Origin: Psychroflexus salis
GTDB lineage: Bacteria > Bacteroidota > Bacteroidia > Flavobacteriales > Flavobacteriaceae
Length of the DNA stretch: 64,000 bases
Direction: 5' to 3'
NCBI RefSeq assembly: GCF_014640175.1
Contig: NZ_BMGL01000004.1
Span: 161,383-225,382, forward strand
The position numbers and the translations under genes are program-made. Below, in pieces: positions 41,462 through 49,434 of the stretch. The notes beneath the pieces are model-generated. The model saw only the letters and a program-made list of their open reading frames with translations, did not search any database and had not been told where the DNA came from. Numbering within the stretch: the first letter of the stretch is position 1; the number at the start of each line of letters is the position of its first letter.

Positions 41462-43555
41462 TTATTCGTTTGAGCTTGTTTTTTCATTTTCTTTATCTTC
41501 TTTGCTTTCGGGTGAAGCTTCATCTGAGCTTGTAACATTGTTTTGAATTTCTTCCGCATCTTTTTTGCTTTGTGCATTTGCCTTAGCCGAAGTGCTTCCG
41601 TTGCGTTCTGACATTTTTGGTTTAACAAAAGGCCTCTTCCCAAATATATCTTCCATATCATCCTTAAAAATAACTTCTTTTTCCAAAAGGATTTCAGCAA
41701 GCTTATGTAGCTTATCAATATTTTTCCTTAAAATATCAATTGCGCGTTCATATTGAATTTCAATTAATTTAGAAATTTCTTCATCGATTAATTCTGATGT
41801 TTTTTCGCTGTAAGGCTTTGTGAAATTTGGTTCTTGGCCTTGGGAGTCGTAGTACGTTAAGTTCCCGATTTTTTCGTTTAAGCCATAAATGGTAACCATG
41901 GCTTTAGCTTGTTTAGTAACTTTTTCTAAATCGCTTAAAGCACCTGTCGAAATTTTATCGAATACAACTTTTTCGGCAGCTCTTCCTCCCATAGTTGCAC
42001 ACATTTCATCCAACATTTGTTCAGTTCTAACAATAAGGCGTTCTTCTGGTAAATACCAAGCAGCACCTAAGGATTGTCCTCTTGGTACGATGGTTACTTT
42101 AACTAAAGGTGCAGCATACTCTAGAAGCCAACTAACAGTTGCATGACCAGCTTCGTGGTACGCAATAGCTTTTTTCTCTTCTAGCGTCATGATTTTGTTT
42201 TTCTTTTCTAAACCACCTATAATTCGATCTACTGCATCTAAAAAATCTTGTTTTCCTACAGCAGAATGTCCATTTCTTGCTGCAATTAAGGCCGCTTCGT
42301 TACAAACATTAGCAATATCAGCACCAGAAAAGCCTGGAGTCTGTTTTGCTAAAAAGTCTGTGTCCAGTTCGTCTGCTACTTTTTTAAGTGGACGTAAGTG
42401 CACATCAAAAATTTCTTTACGCTCATTTAAATCGGGTAAATCAACATAGATTTGACGGTCAAAGCGTCCAGCTCTAACTAAAGCTTTATCTAAAACATCT
42501 GCACGGTTTGTTGCTGCTAAAACAATTACATTGGTTTTGCTGCCAAATCCATCCATTTCTGTTAGGAGTTGATTTAGGGTGTTTTCTCTTTCGTCGTTAG
42601 AGCCTGAAAAATTACTTTTTCCACGAGCTCTACCAATTGCATCAATTTCATCTATAAAAATGATAGATGGCGATTTTTCTTTAGCTTGTTTAAATAAGTC
42701 CCTAACTCGAGATGCTCCAACTCCAACAAACATTTCAACAAAATCTGAACCTGATAAAGAAAAAAATGGAACTCCGGCTTCGCCTGCTACTGCTTTTGCT
42801 AAAAGTGTTTTACCAGTTCCTGGTGGGCCAACAAGTATAGCTCCTTTCGGGATTTTACCACCCAAGTTAGTGTATTTATCAGGATGCTTTAAAAAGTCTA
42901 CAATTTCTTGTACTTCATCTTTAGCTCCTTCTAAGCCTGCTACATCTTTAAACGATGTTTTAACCTCTGTTTTTTCGTCGAATAATTTTGCCTTAGATTT
43001 ACCGATGTTGAATATTTGTCCACCAGGACCACCACCAGCACCGCCGCTCATTCGCTTCATTATAAATATCCAAATACCGATAATTACAATAAAAGGCAAT
43101 AATCCAATTAAGATATCTCCCCAAAAATCGTTTTTGGTTTCGTAGCGGGGATTTAATTGAATATCATTTTCTCTTTTAATCTCGTTAATTTTGTTTTCAA
43201 AATTTTGGAGATCGCCAAACTCAAATTGATAATCTGGACTTTGCCCACCAAATGCATCGTCTTTAGACACGGATTGATGTTCGGGTTTTTCTTTTGCTTC
43301 TTCCGTTAAGTATACTTCTGCAATTCGGGTGTTTTTGTATATAATTAAACGTTCTACATCGCCGTTTCTTAAGAAATTTTCAAATTCACTCGGACTAGTC
43401 TCTGAAGTATTGTTAAAATTACTACCACCGAAAAATTGTACTCCGATAAACAATGCAATTATCCCAATGTAAATCCAATAAGAATTAAATTTAGGTTTAT
43501 TTGGACCTTTCCCTTTGGGTGAAGTGTTTTTATTTTGTTTTGTATGTTTTGTCAT
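41462..43555 (-). CDS. ftsH: ATP-dependent zinc metalloprotease FtsH
   Basis: The 697-aa inner-membrane protease has an N-terminal Lys-rich segment, a first membrane helix near residue 30, a periplasmic region of about 100 residues, and a second helix near residue 165. An AAA+ domain follows with Walker [20 protein letters not shown] (about residue 245), Walker [13 protein letters not shown] and the second region of homology [21 protein letters not shown]. The M41 peptidase domain has the zinc motif HEAGH. The C-terminal 55 residues are acidic and low-complexity. It degrades membrane and regulatory proteins. rsfS lies 20 bp upstream in the same direction. Confidence 0.97.
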   Translation of the reverse strand: MTKHTKQNKNTSPKGKGPNKPKFNSYWIYIGIIALFIGVQFFGGSNFNNTSETSPSEFENFLRNGDVERLIIYKNTRIAEVYLTEEAKEKPEHQSVSKDDAFGGQSPDYQFEFGDLQNFENKINEIKRENDIQLNPRYETKNDFWGDILIGLLPFIVIIGIWIFIMKRMSGGAGGGPGGQIFNIGKSKAKLFDEKTEVKTSFKDVAGLEGAKDEVQEIVDFLKHPDKYTNLGGKIPKGAILVGPPGTGKTLLAKAVAGEAGVPFFSLSGSDFVEMFVGVGASRVRDLFKQAKEKSPSIIFIDEIDAIGRARGKSNFSGSNDERENTLNQLLTEMDGFGSKTNVIVLAATNRADVLDKALVRAGRFDRQIYVDLPDLNERKEIFDVHLRPLKKVADELDTDFLAKQTPGFSGADIANVCNEAALIAARNGHSAVGKQDFLDAVDRIIGGLEKKNKIMTLEEKKAIAYHEAGHATVSWLLEYAAPLVKVTIVPRGQSLGAAWYLPEERLIVRTEQMLDEMCATMGGRAAEKVVFDKISTGALSDLEKVTKQAKAMVTIYGLNEKIGNLTYYDSQGQEPNFTKPYSEKTSELIDEEISKLIEIQYERAIDILRKNIDKLHKLAEILLEKEVIFKDDMEDIFGKRPFVKPKMSERNGSTSAKANAQSKKDAEEIQNNVTSSDEASPESKEDKENEKTSSNE

Positions 43556-43575
43556 ATTAAAAATTATGCACCAAA

Positions 43576-43941
43576 TTAATAATTAGTCTCTATTTTTGTA
43601 AGCTTAGCATCTCCCCACAAACTTTCAATATCATAATGTTCTCTAATGTGTTTTTGAAAAACATGAACAATAATATTTACATAATCCATTAAAACCCATT
43701 CAGAATTATTTAAGCCTTCTACATTTAAAGGTTTTTCTTGAATTTCCTTACTAACGTTTTTTCGAATGGAATTAACAATAGCATCAACCTGAGTGTTTGA
43801 AGTTCCACCACATATAATAAAGTAGTCGCAAATTGTGTTATCTATGTCTCGTAAATCCAAGATGTTTATATCTTTGCCTTTTACATCTTCGACGCCTTTT
43901 ATAATAAGCGAAATAAGTTGATCGGTATTATTTTTACTCAA
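43576..43941 (-). CDS. rsfS: Ribosome silencing factor RsfS
   Basis: The 121-aa protein blocks subunit joining by binding L14 under starvation. It has the RsfS core: IKGVEDVKGKDINILDLR, CDYFIICGGTSNTQVDAIVNSI and EWVLMDYVNIIVHVFQKHIREHYDIESLWGDA. The start is TTG at 43941 (TTG AGT AAA): no ATG occurs between it and an in-frame TAA upstream. First gene of the rsfS-ftsH unit, divergent from birA. Confidence 0.95.
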   Translation of the reverse strand: MSKNNTDQLISLIIKGVEDVKGKDINILDLRDIDNTICDYFIICGGTSNTQVDAIVNSIRKNVSKEIQEKPLNVEGLNNSEWVLMDYVNIIVHVFQKHIREHYDIESLWGDAKLTKIETNY

Positions 43942-43968
43942 TGCTAAATTTTATTTAATTAGAATGTG

Positions 43969-43976
43969 CAAATCTA
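43969..43976 (-). promoter_or_regulatory. Promoter -7 element of rsfS-ftsH
   Basis: On the minus strand TAGATTTG (TAnnTTTG), ending 27 bp before the TTG start of rsfS. Confidence 0.5.
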
Positions 43977-44031
43977 GCTTTTTTTAGTCTTTTAATAAGG
44001 CACTTAACAAAACATTTATTGATGCTTATCC

Positions 44032-44769
44032 ATGAAAATCGAGCAAATACATATAAAACAAACCGAATCGACTAATAATTATGCTAGGCGTATGTGTTTA
44101 GAACAAAAAAACACAGCTAATTTTTGTGTAGTAGCACATCATCAAACTTCGGGAAAAGGACAGCTCGGCGCAGTTTGGGAAACAGAAGCGGGCAAAAATC
44201 TTACCTTTAGTTTGGTCTTTCAGAATTTAAAGTTTGATGTTAATGAGCAATTTAAATTAAGTGCTTTAGTTTCATTAAACTTGCTTACCGCCTTAAAAAA
44301 AATGGGATTTTATAAAGTTGAATTGAAGTGGCCGAATGATGTTATTTCTGAAAGAAAAAAAATAGCAGGTGTTTTAATTGAAACCATCATAAAAAACAAA
44401 TTTGTAAATACAGCCATTATTGGAATTGGTTTAAACGTTAACCAAATAGCATTTTCAAAATTACCTAATGCTTCATCTTTAAAATCGATTTCTGGAGTTC
44501 ATTATGCTTTAGAAGAAGTATTGCATTTTATTTTAATCGAAATGGAAAAAATCCCCATTCAATTAAAAACTAGGACAATTACAGAAGTTATACAACAATA
44601 TCAAAAATCTTTGTTTAGAAAAAACCAAGCATCGATGTTTCAGTTCCAAAACGGCACTATGCAACCTGGAATTATTAAAGGAGTAACTAAAAGTGGATTG
44701 CTAAACGTACTTTTTGAAGATGAAAAAGAATCTACTTTCGATTTAAAAGAAATAAAATTAATTTATTGA
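44032..44769 (+). CDS. birA: Biotin--[acetyl-CoA-carboxylase] ligase
   Basis: Attaches biotin to the carrier domain of acetyl-CoA carboxylase. The 245-aa protein shows IKQTESTNNYARRM, VVAHHQTSGKGQLGAVWETEAGKNLTFSL (variant GKGQLGA of the biotinyl-AMP loop GRGRRGR), LKWPNDVISERKKIAGVLIET and AIIGIGLNVNQ. It lacks the N-terminal DNA-binding domain of E. coli BirA, so it should be a ligase without repressor function. Divergent from rsfS. Confidence 0.94.
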   Translation: MKIEQIHIKQTESTNNYARRMCLEQKNTANFCVVAHHQTSGKGQLGAVWETEAGKNLTFSLVFQNLKFDVNEQFKLSALVSLNLLTALKKMGFYKVELKWPNDVISERKKIAGVLIETIIKNKFVNTAIIGIGLNVNQIAFSKLPNASSLKSISGVHYALEEVLHFILIEMEKIPIQLKTRTITEVIQQYQKSLFRKNQASMFQFQNGTMQPGIIKGVTKSGLLNVLFEDEKESTFDLKEIKLIY

Positions 44770-44898
44770 TGTATACTGAACGTGTTTAAATGTATGCCAA
44801 CTCGCAAAATTTTTAAAAAATCTGCCAGTAGCAGGCTAGTATCCGTAAGTATCTAACACTAAAGTATTTAATAGCAGTATTTGATGCTTACATTGTTA

Positions 44899-45297
44899 CT
44901 ACGCTAACACTTTCTTTAGATTTTCTGAAAGACTATTAATAAACTTTTGGATAGGAGATTTAATCATCATGCTCATCATAGCATTAAATTCACCTTCAAA
45001 TAAGAGTTGCATTTCACTTGTTGAAGCATCTACTTCTTCAATATTAGCAATTAACTTAAACGGAAGTTTATCGCTTTTAGCGCCTAAGATAATCTGGCTA
45101 GATGCTGTTTTTTCTTTCAAAATTAATTTCAAAACCGGCATGCCTTTTAGCTGAAATAAAAAGCTATCTTCATCTAAATTTTCGAATTTTTCGATGCTTT
45201 CTGGCATTATTTTTTCAAAATTTTCAACTTTAGCTAAAAAATTAAATACTTCTAATTGACTTTTTTCGAGTTTTATTTTAGGGCTTTCTAAATTCAT
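44899..45297 (-). CDS. SRPBCC-fold (START-like) protein
   Basis: The 132-aa protein begins ESPKIKLEKSQLEVFNFLAKVENFEKIMPESIEKF, the usual entrance of SRPBCC/polyketide cyclase-like domains, and ends with the long C-terminal helix FINSLSENLKKVL. These form a hydrophobic ligand cavity. The ligand is unknown. It starts 4 bp after the pyrE stop and is probably co-transcribed with pyrE; the link to pyrimidine synthesis is unexplained. Confidence 0.8.
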   Translation of the reverse strand: MNLESPKIKLEKSQLEVFNFLAKVENFEKIMPESIEKFENLDEDSFLFQLKGMPVLKLILKEKTASSQIILGAKSDKLPFKLIANIEEVDASTSEMQLLFEGEFNAMMSMMIKSPIQKFINSLSENLKKVLA

Positions 45298-45301
45298 GTT
45301 T

Positions 45302-45952
45302 TTATGTATTTGGAGTCCATTCGGCAGGATTTTCTCTCCATTTGTTAAGTAAACTTATTTCTTTTTCAAAAATATGGCTTTGTTTGTGCGCTTCTTCAAT
45401 AAGTGTTTGGTAGTTGCTTAAGGTGTGTAGTTTAACATTGGCTGTTTCGAAATTAGATTTAGCAAGGTCAAAGCCATAGCTAAAAATAGCCAACATTCCT
45501 TTAACTTGGGCTTGTGCTTCTGTTTGTAGAGCCTTAACAGCATGTAGACTACTTTTTCCTGTACTTATTAAATCTTCAATAACTACAACAGTTTGGTTTG
45601 GTGAAATCTCACCTTCAATTTGGTTTTTGCGACCGTGCTTTTTGGGTTCGGGCCTAACATAAACAAACGGAAGACCTAGCCAGTGTGCTACTAAAGTACC
45701 AATGCCAATTGCACCGGTTGCTACTCCCGCGATTACATCTGGCTTGCCATAGATGTCTTCGACTTGTCTTGCTAGGTTTTCGGCAATATAATTTCGAATT
45801 TGCGGATTGGATAAGATAATTCGGTTATCGCAATAAATAGGAGATTTCCATCCACTAGCCCAAGTAAACGGTTCTTGTGGTTTCAATTTTATTGCGTTAA
45901 TTTGTAAGAGTAATTTTGCAGTCTCTTGGCTGGTGTGTTTGTCAAAAATCAT
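45302..45952 (-). CDS. pyrE: Orotate phosphoribosyltransferase
   Basis: Joins orotate to PRPP to make OMP. The 216-aa protein has PFTWASGWKSPIYCDNRIILSNP, GVATGAIGIGTLVAHWLGLPFVYVRPEPKKHGRKNQIEG, and the PRPP-binding motif VVVIEDLISTGKSSLHAV. Its ATG is only 2 bp from the ATG of the divergent NUDIX gene. The probable -7 element lies in the first codons of that gene, so the pyrE mRNA would be almost leaderless. Confidence 0.96.
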   Translation of the reverse strand: MIFDKHTSQETAKLLLQINAIKLKPQEPFTWASGWKSPIYCDNRIILSNPQIRNYIAENLARQVEDIYGKPDVIAGVATGAIGIGTLVAHWLGLPFVYVRPEPKKHGRKNQIEGEISPNQTVVVIEDLISTGKSSLHAVKALQTEAQAQVKGMLAIFSYGFDLAKSNFETANVKLHTLSNYQTLIEEAHKQSHIFEKEISLLNKWRENPAEWTPNT

Positions 45953-45954
45953 AA

Positions 45955-46572
45955 ATGCAAATGTATAAAGTTTTTCTTAACGACCTTCCTATTATTTTAT
46001 CAACTACACCAAATTATGGTGAAAAGTATACTAATTTTCATATCAAAAAGATTAGTTTAAAATGGCTTATTCGCCAAATTAAACTAGGTGCTGTCTTGTA
46101 TGTAAACTTATATCATACAAACGAAAAAAAGCTAATTAAGCAACTGCGACGAAAGTTAAAAGTAATTACAGCAGCCGGCGGCTTAGTTTATAACCAAAAA
46201 GGTGAAGCTTTATTTATTTACCGAAATGGAAAATGGGATTTGCCTAAGGGTGGAAAAAAACGTTTTGAAAAAGTACAAGATGCGGCTATTCGAGAAGTTG
46301 AAGAAGAAACCAAGGTGAAAAACTTAGAAATTGATAAGTTTTTACAAGTTACTTACCATATTATGAAGAGAAAAGGGAAATACCGGTTAAAGGAAACTTA
46401 TTGGTATAAAATGAAGACTTCATACACAGGAGAATTAACACCGCAAATGGAAGAAGGAATTACGAAAGTAAAATGGAAAAATCCAACAAAAACAGAAAAG
46501 GCTTTAGAAAAATCTTATGCTAATATTAAAGAATTATTTAAAGACCAAACTATTTTAGAATCCGATATATAG
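45955..46572 (+). CDS. NUDIX hydrolase
   Basis: The 205-aa protein has an N-terminal extension of about 70 residues, then a NUDIX domain (VITAAGGLVYNQKGEALFIYRNGKWDLPKGG) with the NUDIX box G-x5-E-x7-REVEEE (GGKKRFEKVQDAAIREVEEE, residues about 100-119). Substrate not predictable. A second ATG two codons downstream (45961) is an alternative start. Divergent from pyrE with start codons 2 bp apart; its 3' end overlaps the convergent M14 peptidase gene by 23 bp. Confidence 0.9.
   Translation: MQMYKVFLNDLPIILSTTPNYGEKYTNFHIKKISLKWLIRQIKLGAVLYVNLYHTNEKKLIKQLRRKLKVITAAGGLVYNQKGEALFIYRNGKWDLPKGGKKRFEKVQDAAIREVEEETKVKNLEIDKFLQVTYHIMKRKGKYRLKETYWYKMKTSYTGELTPQMEEGITKVKWKNPTKTEKALEKSYANIKELFKDQTILESDI
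45958..45965 (-). promoter_or_regulatory. Promoter -7 element of pyrE inside the NUDIX gene
   Basis: On the minus strand TACATTTG (TAnnTTTG), ending 5 bp before the pyrE ATG. A start of transcription at the usual distance would fall on or next to the ATG. Confidence 0.55.
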
Positions 46573-48280
46573 GATAACGTAAGTGAGATTTTTCGTAATG
46601 ATTGGTTTGTTGGTAAATCCAGTTTAGTTGTGCATAGGCATTGTTTGCAAACACAGAATCCTTTAGCTTTTTTGCTAAAAATGCTTCATTTATATTGGGG
46701 TGCTTCTCTAAAAATTGAAGAGCAATATCTTCAAAAACATAGGGAGAAAAACCTTCTTTACGTTGAAGAATGCTATCAAAAAAATTCCAGTTAAAAAATG
46801 AATCGACAGCTGCAGGTTCTATCGTTTCCAAGAGATATCGAATTCCTTTTTGGTTAGTTTCTACCCAATAATCTCCTTTTTTTACTACAACTTCTTCATT
46901 CTGCCTGTTTACTTGGGTATTGTAATGTAAGTAATGGCCTTCGTAAGCAGTGTTACTGGTTTGGTAGTTTGCAATATGGTATACTTCTGCATTAATTACT
47001 TGATCTTTTTTTAGTGGACTAATTTTTATATGGTTAATCTGCAAAAGTTCAATTATTTTGGTGTAAGCTTTTGGAATAACATAGGCTTTTGGAATAATAA
47101 CAGAATCGCTTGCTTTAAATGTATTGTAATATTTTACAGGATAAGTTGTTGGCTGATTTGTATGATATTTAAGCCTGTTTAGTTGAGTAACTTCACTTTT
47201 ATTCTGGCTTGCTTTGTAGCCTAAAAATTGAAAGGTTTTAAACTGGGTAGAATCTACTCTGTAATTAAAAAGGTATTGGTCTTGGCTATTATAATGAGTA
47301 AAATTTTGTTTCCGTTTTAGTTGAATCTCATCTTTGTACTTAGCAGTTTGTTCTGTTAAGCTTTCTAGCATTGCCAAGGTTGCTTGAACACGCTCTGGGT
47401 AGGGTTTAAGCATGTGTGTTTCAATCATAAGTCCTAAAGAGTTCCATAAACTAGTATAACCAGTTGAATATCTTGGAGTATCTAAAAATTGTGTAAATCC
47501 GTTAGATGGAGAGCGATTAAACACATTTACATATGGAGTAATAGGAAGGTTTTTAGTTTGTAAATCCTTTTCTGTTGCGGGAATAAATTCGTTTTTAATA
47601 AAGTTGCCTAAGGTACCGCCAAGCTGTTCTGTTTGCGTAAATAAATGGGTTAAGGTGTATTGATAATCAGCTCCATTACTAACATGTGTATCTATAAAAA
47701 CACTTGGGTTTACCTGATGATAAATTTTGTAGAAAGCTTTCGAGTTTTTAGTATCTGATTTAATAAAATCGCGATTTAAATCATAATTCAAAGCATTTCC
47801 ACGAAATCCATAGTTTTCAGGACCTTTTTGGTTAACTCTACTCGTAGAATTTCGATGAAGCGCACCACCAATATTGTAAACAGGTACAATATGTAAAATT
47901 ATATGTTCAGGTAAAACAAAGCTTGCATTTAAAATCCTTTTTACCAGTAACATACTCGCATCAATGCCATCAGGTTCGCCAGGGTGAATACCATTAAGAA
48001 TTAAAATAGATAAAGCTTCTTTTGCCGGTTTTTCGGGCTTGATTGTAAATAAATGTAGAGGTTTACCTAAGTCGGTTTCATCAAATTTTTGAAGACTTGC
48101 TCGATCGCTAAAATCAGCTGCTTTTTTGTAAAAATCTATGGCTTCTTCATAAGTAGCTGTTTGTTTTCCCGCTGATTTTTCAAAAGAAGTTGAAAAGGTG
48201 AAATCAATTTCTGAAGTGCAAGAGCCTAGAAGTAAGGTTGTAAAAATTATAAATGTTTTTTTAAGATAGATATATTTCAA
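46550..48280 (-). CDS. M14-family zinc carboxypeptidase-like lipoprotein
   Basis: The 576-aa protein has a lipoprotein signal (IIFTTLLLGSC, Cys21). Its M14 domain contains LNGIHPGEPDGID with zinc ligands His99 and Glu102, and VFIDTHVSNGADYQYT with the third-ligand His. Further conserved stretches are NYDLNRDFIKSDT and TGYTSLWNSLGLMIETHM. The roughly 230-residue C-terminal part is not recognised. Predicted to sit in the outer or inner membrane facing the periplasm or surface and to trim peptides or modified peptidoglycan stems; the substrate is unknown. Overlaps the NUDIX gene by 23 bp, convergent. Confidence 0.88.
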   Translation of the reverse strand: MKYIYLKKTFIIFTTLLLGSCTSEIDFTFSTSFEKSAGKQTATYEEAIDFYKKAADFSDRASLQKFDETDLGKPLHLFTIKPEKPAKEALSILILNGIHPGEPDGIDASMLLVKRILNASFVLPEHIILHIVPVYNIGGALHRNSTSRVNQKGPENYGFRGNALNYDLNRDFIKSDTKNSKAFYKIYHQVNPSVFIDTHVSNGADYQYTLTHLFTQTEQLGGTLGNFIKNEFIPATEKDLQTKNLPITPYVNVFNRSPSNGFTQFLDTPRYSTGYTSLWNSLGLMIETHMLKPYPERVQATLAMLESLTEQTAKYKDEIQLKRKQNFTHYNSQDQYLFNYRVDSTQFKTFQFLGYKASQNKSEVTQLNRLKYHTNQPTTYPVKYYNTFKASDSVIIPKAYVIPKAYTKIIELLQINHIKISPLKKDQVINAEVYHIANYQTSNTAYEGHYLHYNTQVNRQNEEVVVKKGDYWVETNQKGIRYLLETIEPAAVDSFFNWNFFDSILQRKEGFSPYVFEDIALQFLEKHPNINEAFLAKKLKDSVFANNAYAQLNWIYQQTNHYEKSHLRYPIYRILK

Positions 48281-48293
48281 AATATATTATTTG

Positions 48294-48301
48294 TAGATTT
48301 G
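48294..48301 (+). promoter_or_regulatory. Promoter -7 element of the T9SS cargo gene
   Basis: TAGATTTG matches TAnnTTTG and ends 27 bp before the ATG at 48329. It lies within the longest frame (from 48299 region), supporting the later ATG as the start. Confidence 0.5.
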
Positions 48302-48328
48302 TTTTGTAATATTAATAAAACCAACAAG

Positions 48329-49210
48329 ATGAAAGCAAAATTACTCTTATTTTTTTTAATTTTAGGCGTATCTGCCTATGCTCAAAGTATAACCATTTCT
48401 CAAAATAATAATCCTAATATTGTGGAAGACTCCGGAGTAGCTTGTCGTGTAAACGAAACTGAAGTTGATGAAGATGCAGGCTTATTTTTAGGAATGTTTT
48501 TTGATAATTATTTTGCTAGAGCGTTTGATTTAGAGAACGACCATGGCATTGATACAGATTTTACAATTACTTCTATCGAAGTAGGTCAAGGTTTTGGAAG
48601 AAATATTCAAGTCGAAATAAATGTTTATACTGCGAATACTACAGATTTGACTGACGAAAATTTGTCTCTTACTTTATTGCAATCTGAAGACATATTTATT
48701 ATTGAACAAGCCAATGGTACAGTTTTGTTTGTGCCTACGAATATAGAAATTGAAGCAGGTGAAATTGTAGTTGTAGAAATTTTTGCTCCTAATAGCGGTA
48801 CCGCTACAGATGAAGAGTTTTTTATAGGTACAAACACATCAGGACAAACCGGACCACCTTTTTTAAAAGCTCCAGGCTGCCAAATTAATGAATACGTAGA
48901 TATCTCTACCTTTGGTCTTGGCGATCAAGCCTATCTAATTAATATTGTTGGGCAAGAAACCTTATCTATAAATCAAACTGAATTAGATAAAATTGAAGTT
49001 TATCCAAATCCAGTTGCTAACCAAGTACATTTAAATTTACCAGCTGGAATGGTTTTAGAGCGATCAAGCCTTACCGACATGGGTGGTAAACTAAGACCAG
49101 CTCAATTTACCAACGGAGTTTTAGATGCTTCTCATTTAGCAAGTGGCCAATATATATTAACGCTACAAACAAGTGCTGGAAGTTACACTCACAAACTTTT
49201 GAAGAAATAA
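48329..49210 (+). CDS. Secreted protein with type IX secretion sorting domain
   Basis: The start is ATG 48329, giving a signal peptide (MKAKLLLFFLILGVSAYAQ). An in-frame extension to 48299 is not signal-like. The central part (about residues 20-210) is an acidic beta-rich domain (NYFARAFDLENDHGIDTDFT, SIEVGQGFGRNIQVEINVY) without a known family. The last 70 residues are a Por-secretion type A sorting domain (KIEVYPNPVANQVHLNLP ... ASGQYILTLQT ... HKLLKK). It should be exported by Sec and then across the outer membrane by T9SS. Its function beyond that is unknown. Confidence 0.9.
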   Translation: MKAKLLLFFLILGVSAYAQSITISQNNNPNIVEDSGVACRVNETEVDEDAGLFLGMFFDNYFARAFDLENDHGIDTDFTITSIEVGQGFGRNIQVEINVYTANTTDLTDENLSLTLLQSEDIFIIEQANGTVLFVPTNIEIEAGEIVVVEIFAPNSGTATDEEFFIGTNTSGQTGPPFLKAPGCQINEYVDISTFGLGDQAYLINIVGQETLSINQTELDKIEVYPNPVANQVHLNLPAGMVLERSSLTDMGGKLRPAQFTNGVLDASHLASGQYILTLQTSAGSYTHKLLKK

Positions 49211-49240
49211 AAGATTGATTTACATTGTTGTCTTATAAAA

Positions 49241-49267
49241 GAGACAAGAGAGACAAGAGAGACAAGA
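49241..49267. repeat. Perfect 9-bp tandem repeat, three copies
   Basis: GAGACAAGA is repeated three times without mismatch, downstream of the T9SS cargo gene and upstream of its terminator. TTGTCT just before it can pair with AGACAA in the repeat. Confidence 0.85.
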
Positions 49268-49350
49268 TTAATTTTTAGGTTAGATCATTAAAAACCTAAA
49301 GTAAGTTTAGAAATTTTATCGAACATGAATGATCGATTCATTTTTAATAA

Positions 49351-49379
49351 AAAACCTGTTGGCCACAACAGGTTTTTTT
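49351..49379 (+). terminator. Rho-independent terminator
   Basis: AAAACCTGTTG (49351-49361) and CAACAGGTTTT (49366-49376) form a perfect 11-bp stem with a GCCA loop and a T-run, ending the T9SS cargo transcript before the next TonB receptor gene. Confidence 0.9.
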
Positions 49380-49434
49380 ATTATTTATTTAATGAATTAT
49401 GAGTATTTGAAAATTACATTTGAATAAAAAATAA

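Noticed and set aside
42579..43145. 188-aa frame antisense to ftsH
   Set aside because: It mirrors the codon structure of ftsH on the other strand, has no recognisable domains and no promoter.
49241..49267. CRISPR-like array
   Set aside because: The 9-bp units are directly adjacent without spacers; it is a simple tandem repeat. No other spaced repeats were found in the window.
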